This document shows positions 1-4,590 of a stretch of DNA of 7,623 bases, in pieces; positions within the stretch are counted from its first letter, which is position 1, and every line of letters begins with the position of its first letter. A program made the translations under genes and the position numbers. Below the pieces are notes generated by a model. That model was not told the origin of the DNA, did not search any database, and saw nothing but the letters and a program-made list of their open reading frames with translations. The stretch comes from Pedosphaera sp. (lineage in GTDB: Bacteria; Verrucomicrobiota; Verrucomicrobiae; Limisphaerales; Pedosphaeraceae). The stretch covers positions 1 to 7,623 of the forward strand of contig JAQGPB010000032.1 in NCBI GenBank assembly GCA_028293265.1, in the 5' to 3' direction.

Positions 1-17
1 CGGACAAAAGCGCGACG

Positions 18-24
18 AAAGGGA
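18..24 (+). promoter_or_regulatory. Ribosome binding site of the Fur-family gene
   Basis: The sequence AAAGGGA lies 5 nt before the ATG at 30, a good Shine-Dalgarno match and spacing. It supports the ATG at 30 even though the reading frame is open upstream to the window edge. It is the only convincing Shine-Dalgarno in the window. Confidence 0.6.
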
Positions 25-29
25 AGTTC

Positions 30-467
30 ATGGACTTCCTGGCGCACAAAAATCTGCGCATCACCTCCCAACGCCAGGCCATTGTGGACACGGTGCTGAG
101 CACGAACCAGCATTTCACGGCGGAACAGTTGCTGGAATGGTCGCGTCGGCGGGACAAATCGGTTTCGCGGGCAACGGTTTACCGGACGCTGCCGCTGCTG
201 ACCGAGGGCGGCCTGGTGCGGGAAATGGATTTCGGCAAGGATTACAAATTTTACGATCCCAACTACACCGAGCATCCCAACCACAATCATATCATCTGCA
301 ACGATTGCGAAAAAATCGTGGAGTTCGAGAGTGACAAGATCGAGAAGCTGGAATGCGAAATCACGCGGCGGCTCGGTTTCTCCATCAAGGCGCAACGGCT
401 GCAAATCACCGGCACTTGCGAGGAGTTGAAAAAGCTCGGGGCATGCAAGAAAAAGAGCGGGTGCTGA
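30..467 (+). CDS. Fur-family metal-responsive transcriptional regulator
   Basis: This 145-residue protein has the normal length and architecture of the Fur/Zur/PerR family, cytoplasmic dimeric repressors that bind DNA when metal-loaded. The N-terminal winged helix begins with LRITSQRQAIVD (9-20). The recognition helix region is SRATVYRTLPLL (46-57), a strong family signature. A histidine-rich metal segment EHPNHNHIIC (81-90) leads into the first structural zinc pair, C90 and C93. Later cysteines are C130, C139 and C145, so the usual close second pair is replaced by C-x8-C. The position that is usually His in the family's 'xxHxLxLxG' strand is Gln122. The start is supported by AAAGGGA upstream, but the frame is open to the left edge, so a longer N-terminus cannot be excluded. 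The gene converges on the zinc-ribbon gene across the palindromic element. The sequence does not show whether the ligand is iron, zinc or manganese, or whether it senses peroxide. Confidence 0.93.
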   Translation: MDFLAHKNLRITSQRQAIVDTVLSTNQHFTAEQLLEWSRRRDKSVSRATVYRTLPLLTEGGLVREMDFGKDYKFYDPNYTEHPNHNHIICNDCEKIVEFESDKIEKLECEITRRLGFSIKAQRLQITGTCEELKKLGACKKKSGC

Positions 468-474
468 GGCAGGG

Positions 475-595
475 AAAGCTCCAAGCACCAAGCTCCAACA
501 TCCAGAGAATAACCAAGCACCAAATCCAAACGTCCGCGCTTGATGGTTGGAGTTTGGAGCTTCTCTGGATGTTGGAGCTTGGTGCTTGGAGCTTT
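475..595. repeat. 121-bp palindromic element with perfect 35-bp arms and heptad periodicity
   Basis: Arms 475-509 and 561-595 are perfect reverse complements over 35 bp; the left arm starts AAAGCTCCAAGCACCAAG. The 51-bp centre is itself a degenerate palindrome about the same axis (position 535): CCAAGCACCAA at 513-523 opposes TTGGAGTTTGG at 547-557 with 9 of 11 pairs. CC dinucleotides on the left start at 481, 488, 495, 502, 513 and 520. GG dinucleotides on the right mirror them exactly at 588, 581, 574, 567, 556 and 549, giving a 7,7,7,11,7 spacing. The left arm segment 481-503 is also a direct repeat of 513-535 (18 of 23 identical). The element lies between convergent genes, 7 bp after one stop and 2 bp from the other. 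It contains no ORF and no terminal T-run. As RNA it would form a very stable hairpin from either strand, so it could act as a bidirectional transcription barrier or mRNA 3' end protector. It could equally be a dispersed intergenic repeat. Confidence 0.9.
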
Positions 596-597
596 GA

Positions 598-1545
598 TCA
601 AGTTCCGCCTCGACGCCTGCTGGCGGGATTGGCGGAGCCGGCAGCCGGTGATTGACCGGCCGGATTTTTCGGCCCGATTTCGAAAGTGCCGGCAACATAG
701 CTTTGGTCGGGATCGGGCAGGCAAAGATAAACTTTGCCCGGCAGCCGGCCATCGGCAGTCGTGCCGAATTCGAGCTTCAGGGAGTAACCCTTGGCAAAGG
801 TCAGCGTGCCGGGCGGTTTGGCGGGATCGTCCCTCCAACTGAGAACGACGCGCGGCTGATTGACGGTGTTGGTCGCCTCGACATTGAATGATTTGCCAGA
901 GAGGGTTTCGCCGGATTTCAACGGCACCGAGATGAGAAACTGGTGTGGCGAACCGCTCGTCTGAACCAGGACGAGGGAGCCGCTCGAATAGACCGCATTT
1001 TCAACCGTAAAATCAGTGCCGTGATGTTTGCCGACGGCCGGACGGTTGGGGAATTGAACATTGGCAAGGTCGGATTTCCAGGTGGGTTTGCGTTTGGCCT
1101 GGGCGGCTTCCTCGGCGATCCTCGCCTGCTCAACGGCGGCACGGGCGGCTTCCTCTTCAGCTTGCTTCTTTTTCTCGGCCTGCTGTTTCAGATACGGCGC
1201 GCCAAATGCAAACCAACCCACGGCCAATGCCACCAATATGCCGCAGACAACGGCAATGGGAACGATCGGAAATTTCTTTTTCGCAGGCGGCGGTGCCACC
1301 GCCCTTGCACCCCAGGCAGGTTTCGCCGGGGCGTTCGCCGCGCCGGGAGGCGGCGCAGAATGAGCGTGGGCAGTTTTGTTGATGGTAAGTTTGCCGGCGA
1401 CAGGGACGGCGGGCGCGGCGGGCTGCGGCTTGGGAACCGTGATGGGAGTTTGACAGACGGGGCAGGGAATCTGCATGCCGGCGTTGCTGGTGTCGCAGAT
1501 GATGCTCTGGCTGCATTTGGGGCAGGCAAATTTAAAGTCGCTCAT
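598..1545 (-). CDS. Zinc-ribbon, single-pass membrane protein of unknown function
   Basis: This 315-residue protein is not recognised as a characterised family, but its layout is clear. An N-terminal zinc ribbon has C8-x2-C11 and C28-x2-C31 (FACPKC … PCPVC). A Pro/Ala-rich linker (about 38-90) leads to one hydrophobic segment (about 92-116, FPIVPIAVVCGILVALAVGW). A charged Lys/Glu/Ala-rich helix, probably a coiled coil, spans about 119-152. A C-terminal domain (about 155-292), probably beta-rich, precedes a low-complexity tail with RRR. Such 'zinc ribbon, proline linker, one membrane helix' proteins are common in Verrucomicrobiota and Planctomycetota; the ribbon is probably cytoplasmic and the C-terminal domain outside. 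The gene starts 57 bp after the stop of the uridylyltransferase on the same strand, so co-transcription is likely. No Shine-Dalgarno is seen before the start. The stop lies 2 bp from the palindromic element. Confidence 0.85.
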   Translation of the reverse strand: MSDFKFACPKCSQSIICDTSNAGMQIPCPVCQTPITVPKPQPAAPAVPVAGKLTINKTAHAHSAPPPGAANAPAKPAWGARAVAPPPAKKKFPIVPIAVVCGILVALAVGWFAFGAPYLKQQAEKKKQAEEEAARAAVEQARIAEEAAQAKRKPTWKSDLANVQFPNRPAVGKHHGTDFTVENAVYSSGSLVLVQTSGSPHQFLISVPLKSGETLSGKSFNVEATNTVNQPRVVLSWRDDPAKPPGTLTFAKGYSLKLEFGTTADGRLPGKVYLCLPDPDQSYVAGTFEIGPKNPAGQSPAAGSANPASRRRGGT

Positions 1546-1602
1546 GAGTGTAACGGGATTTACTCTCTCTCATGGAGAGGGTTTAAACAAGCATCAATTC
1601 AG

Positions 1603-3003
1603 TCAGGCCAATTCTTTCACCACGTCTTTATACTCCCCCGCAGGAAGCGGTCTGGGTGTGACGGATTTGTTCAAAATCGAAACTTTGCCAATGAAGTTGT
1701 TCCCGGAATTGAAAAGCACCGGGCCGCGCACGGCCAGTTCACGGCAATGCGCCAGCGATGGCGCGCCGCCGGCCAGCGCGCCTTCCAGTTGGTCCACGAA
1801 TTTGTAATGGTCGGCGTCCAGATCAATGGTCGGCGGCACTCCAAGTCCGGTCTGGGACAAAACCAGCCGCCAATCTTCAGTGACGGTATAGGCATCCGAA
1901 CGCAGGGCGAGGAGGTCGGCGGTGGTCTTGACGGGGGCGAAGCGGGTGCGCGGCACGACGATGGCGCCAGCCCGGTCGAAGCATTCGATGGCCGCGCCCA
2001 TGGCGGTTTCGAGCTGGAAAACTTTCGGCGAAGTCTTGTCCCGCGGATCAATGGTCTTCGCGTTTTTGATGATGGGCAGCGGGATGAAACCGCCGTGAGC
2101 ATCGAGCAATTTCTTGAGGTGATCGAGGCGCACCCAGAGATTGTTGGTGTTGAAAAAGCGGTGGCGCCGGATGTCCTGAAAGGCGGGCAGGTCGGCTTCC
2201 GGGCATTGGGCGGATTCGCGGAGGAGCAGCCGTCCGTTGGCTTGGGCGAGATGGCCGCCCTTGCGATCGGAGGCGGTGCGTTCACAGACTTCCATGAGGA
2301 ACGGGCGTTCGGAGGCGGCGAACCAGCCGAGCAAATTAAAGTCAAGGCTCGCGCCGAGATTGTCGGAATTGGAAACGAAAAGATATTTGACGCCGTCGGC
2401 GAGAAGACGGTCGAGCCAGCCGGAGCCGAGGAGCGAAGGGTAGAGATCGCCATGGCCGGGTGGGCACCATTCGAGTTCGGGATGCGTTGGCCACGTGGCG
2501 GGACGGAGAGTTTTGGCATCCACCTTGGGCACGGCGCTTTGCATCAGTTCGAGGCGCGAAGTTTCGCCGATGGCGGGATATTTTTTGAGAAAGTCGAGCG
2601 TGTCGCGGCTGGTGCTGAAACTGTTCATCAGCAGAAAACGGAGCGGAGAACTGTGCTTTTGGCGCAGGTATAGAATTTGTTTTGCGATGAAATCGAGAAA
2701 GGTGAGACCGTCCTTGATGGGCAGGAGGGATTTGGCCTTTTCGAGGCCCATGCTGGTGCCGAGGCCGCCATTGAGCTTGATGACGATGGCTTGGGAGAGA
2801 AGCGCACTGTCGTGGACGGATTGGGCGGCAATATCATCGAAGCGCGGCAGGTCGGTGACGGGCTGGATCTCGCTTTCGGGAAGCAGGCCGGTCTTGCCCG
2901 CGACAAGACTTTCGTAACTGTGGCGGAAGGCGCGAATGGCGGCGTCGGTTGCGCCGACGTTGCGCATTTTGATTTCGAATTCGAGGAAATCGGGTTGGCT
3001 CAT
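1603..3003 (-). CDS. UTP--glucose-1-phosphate uridylyltransferase, eukaryote-type (UDPGP family)
   Basis: The enzyme makes UDP-glucose and pyrophosphate from UTP and glucose-1-phosphate in the cytoplasm, feeding glycan, glycogen-like or cell-surface sugar synthesis. The 466-residue protein has the motifs of the eukaryote-type UDPGP family rather than bacterial GalU. These are the nucleotide-binding loop KLNGGLGTSMGLEKAKS (76-92), PPGHGDLY (181-188), FVSNSDNLGA (209-218), FFNTNNLWV (283-291), ETAMGAAIE (332-340) and the basic RFAPVKTTADL (354-364) with the conserved lysine K359. Length fits the family (about 450-510). An upstream in-frame ATG at 3058-3060 would add 19 residues (MDKRPGCGNNC…) unlike family N-termini, so the ATG at 3001-3003 (MSQPDFLEFE) is preferred. 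Neither start has a clear Shine-Dalgarno. The gene is divergent from the TAXI-like gene and lies upstream of the zinc-ribbon gene. Activity on N-acetylhexosamine-1-phosphate, as in related pyrophosphorylases, is less likely given the motifs. Confidence 0.92.
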   Translation of the reverse strand: MSQPDFLEFEIKMRNVGATDAAIRAFRHSYESLVAGKTGLLPESEIQPVTDLPRFDDIAAQSVHDSALLSQAIVIKLNGGLGTSMGLEKAKSLLPIKDGLTFLDFIAKQILYLRQKHSSPLRFLLMNSFSTSRDTLDFLKKYPAIGETSRLELMQSAVPKVDAKTLRPATWPTHPELEWCPPGHGDLYPSLLGSGWLDRLLADGVKYLFVSNSDNLGASLDFNLLGWFAASERPFLMEVCERTASDRKGGHLAQANGRLLLRESAQCPEADLPAFQDIRRHRFFNTNNLWVRLDHLKKLLDAHGGFIPLPIIKNAKTIDPRDKTSPKVFQLETAMGAAIECFDRAGAIVVPRTRFAPVKTTADLLALRSDAYTVTEDWRLVLSQTGLGVPPTIDLDADHYKFVDQLEGALAGGAPSLAHCRELAVRGPVLFNSGNNFIGKVSILNKSVTPRPLPAGEYKDVVKELA

Positions 3004-3161
3004 AAGGTTAATCCAGGACAATGCCGGACAATTGTTGCCGCAGCCGGGGCGTTTGTCCATGGGGTAAAAGGCGAAAGTGCTGGAGGAAAATGGAGAGCGG
3101 GCTTATAAAAGACCGTACCTCGCATGAGGTTGGAAATTGAAACGTTGATCAAGAAATCCAA
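3004..3161. promoter_or_regulatory. Divergent intergenic promoter region
   Basis: This 158-bp region separates the divergent starts of the uridylyltransferase (-) and the TAXI-like protein (+), so promoters for both should lie here. The only AT-rich core is GCTTATAAAAG (3101-3111); its TTATAA is palindromic and could serve as a -10 element on either strand, but no good -35 is seen at normal spacing. Just downstream, ACCTCGCATGAGGT (3117-3130) is a short inverted repeat with 5-bp arms, placed where an operator for the plus-strand promoter might sit. Assignment is by position and weak motif only. Confidence 0.4.
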
Positions 3162-4547
3162 ATGGAAACAGAAATAAAAGAGGTTCGCAAAACCGGCATA
3201 GGCCGGTTGGCGGCGCCTTTGATGGAGCTTTTCGGGCTGAGCTGGCCGCTGGCATTGGCCACAGTTTTTTTTCTGGCGGCGGTGATGGTGTTCACCGTGT
3301 TCTGGTCCATTCATTCCACGCCGCCGAAGACCCTGACGATCACCGCCGGGCCGCCGGGCAGCGTTTTCGAAACGAATGCCATAAAATATTCGAACATCCT
3401 GGCGAAGGTGCATGTCACGTTGAAAATCCTTCACTCCCAAGGCTCATTGGAGAATCTCCAGCGGCTGAATGATCCCGCGTTTCATGTGGACGTTGGATTT
3501 GTCCAGGGCGGCATCACCAACGGCACCAATGCCTATGGCGTGAACACGAACACGCTGATTTCGCTGGGCAGCATTTCGTATCAGCCGCTGCTGGTTTTTT
3601 ATCGCGGCTCGAACTCGGTGGGCTTGCTTTCCGAATTTAGCGGCAAGCGGCTGGCGGTCGGCGCGCCCGGCAGCGGCGCGCGCTCGATGGCGCTGATGCT
3701 GCTGCAGCGCAATGGCATCGTGCCCGGCGGGCCGACCGTGTTCCTGGATCTGGATGCGGCGGAGGCGGCCAAGGCTTTGATAGAGGGCAAGGCGGATGCC
3801 GTGTTCATGATGGGAGATTCGGCCTCTCCCGCCGTCATGCGCCAGCTCCTGGGGGCCCCTGGCATCCAACTCATGGATTTCGCGCAGGCGGAAGGTTACG
3901 CGCGGCGGATTACTTATCTGAACAAGCTGACGTTGCCGCGGGGAGCATTCGATTTCGGCAAGGACATTCCCGCGCACGACGTGCGGCTCATCGGCCCGAC
4001 GGTTGAACTCATTGCGCGGCCCTCTCTGCATCCCGCGTTGTCCGATTTGCTGCTGGAGGCGGCGGGTGAAGTGCATGGCCCCGCCGGCATTTTTCAGCAA
4101 CGTGACGAATTCCCCGCGTTGCAGGAGCACGATTTCCCCATCAGCACCGAGGCGCAGCGCTACCACAAATCCGGAAAGACCTTTTTGTATCGCACCCTGC
4201 CGTTCGGGCTGGCGGCCCTGGCGAATTTTGTGCTGGTCGCATTTTTGCCCGTGCTGGTGGTGCTGATCCCAGCGGTGCGGATTGTGCCCACGATTTACAA
4301 ATGGCGGATCAGGTTGATTTTCTATCGCTGGTATCGTGCATTGCTGGCGCTCGAACGGCAATTGAAAGGGCCATTGACGCCGGAGCAACGGAAGGAATTG
4401 GTCGCAGAACTGGACGAGATTGAAAAAGGAATCAACAAGATGAAGGTGCCGGCGTCTTTCGCCGGTGATTTTTATTCGTTGCGCACCAACGTTGATTTTG
4501 TCCGCGAACGGCTGGAAGACGGGGATGCGAAGCAACAGGTTGCCTGA
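3162..4547 (+). CDS. TAXI-family TRAP-type solute-binding protein, membrane-anchored
   Basis: This 461-residue protein resembles the TAXI subgroup of TRAP transporter solute-binding proteins, which capture small organic solutes outside the membrane. A short basic N-terminus is followed by a membrane helix (about 28-49, WPLALATVFFLAAVMVFTVF). The binding domain (about 56-330) begins with LTITAGPPGSVFE, a typical TAXI opening. It contains VDVGFVQGG (109-117), the hinge-like RLAVGAPGSGARSMAL (163-178) and EGKADAVFMMGD (208-219). A second membrane helix (about 346-372) is followed by a charged tail (about 373-461), probably cytoplasmic, with a helical segment at 405-427. The two anchors distinguish it from free periplasmic TAXI proteins. 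No TRAP permease gene lies nearby, so it may be an orphan receptor or act with an unlinked permease. The NHL gene follows 43 bp downstream from its ATG on the same strand, so co-transcription is possible. The ligand cannot be told; glutamate and other organic acids are known for relatives. Confidence 0.85.
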   Translation: METEIKEVRKTGIGRLAAPLMELFGLSWPLALATVFFLAAVMVFTVFWSIHSTPPKTLTITAGPPGSVFETNAIKYSNILAKVHVTLKILHSQGSLENLQRLNDPAFHVDVGFVQGGITNGTNAYGVNTNTLISLGSISYQPLLVFYRGSNSVGLLSEFSGKRLAVGAPGSGARSMALMLLQRNGIVPGGPTVFLDLDAAEAAKALIEGKADAVFMMGDSASPAVMRQLLGAPGIQLMDFAQAEGYARRITYLNKLTLPRGAFDFGKDIPAHDVRLIGPTVELIARPSLHPALSDLLLEAAGEVHGPAGIFQQRDEFPALQEHDFPISTEAQRYHKSGKTFLYRTLPFGLAALANFVLVAFLPVLVVLIPAVRIVPTIYKWRIRLIFYRWYRALLALERQLKGPLTPEQRKELVAELDEIEKGINKMKVPASFAGDFYSLRTNVDFVRERLEDGDAKQQVA

Positions 4548-4590
4548 TTCAAGTTGAGTTGGCCGGTTTTTCCTGTTTCATTTGGCGCAA

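Noticed and set aside
475..595. CRISPR array reading of the repeated CCAAGCA units
   Set aside because: The units are 7 bp, contiguous and arranged as a mirror palindrome. There are no spacers of regular length and no cas genes.
287..838. 183-codon minus-strand frame running through the palindrome and into the fur-like gene
   Set aside because: It overlaps two well-supported genes in other frames and the inverted repeat, and its translation has no recognisable features.
1565..1581. Small hairpin between the uridylyltransferase and zinc-ribbon genes
   Set aside because: The stem is about 5 bp plus a wobble pair, with a 3-nt loop and no T-run on the minus strand. It is too weak to call a terminator.
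943..2673. 576-codon open frame on the plus strand
   Set aside because: It lies antisense to the zinc-ribbon and uridylyltransferase genes, which have clear family motifs. Its translation is Gly/Arg-rich without recognisable domains. Long antisense frames are expected in GC-rich coding DNA.
3058..3060. Upstream ATG as the start of the uridylyltransferase
   Set aside because: The added 19 residues (MDKRPGCGNNCPALSWINL) do not resemble family N-termini, and there is no ribosome binding site. The internal ATG at 3001-3003 fits better.
3444..4535. 363-codon open frame on the minus strand opposite the TAXI-like gene
   Set aside because: The plus strand encodes a recognisable binding protein with membrane helices. 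The antisense product is Gln/Arg-rich with no domain signal.
4582..4584. TTG as the start of the NHL protein
   Set aside because: It adds only three residues before an ATG at 4591, and no Shine-Dalgarno favours it.
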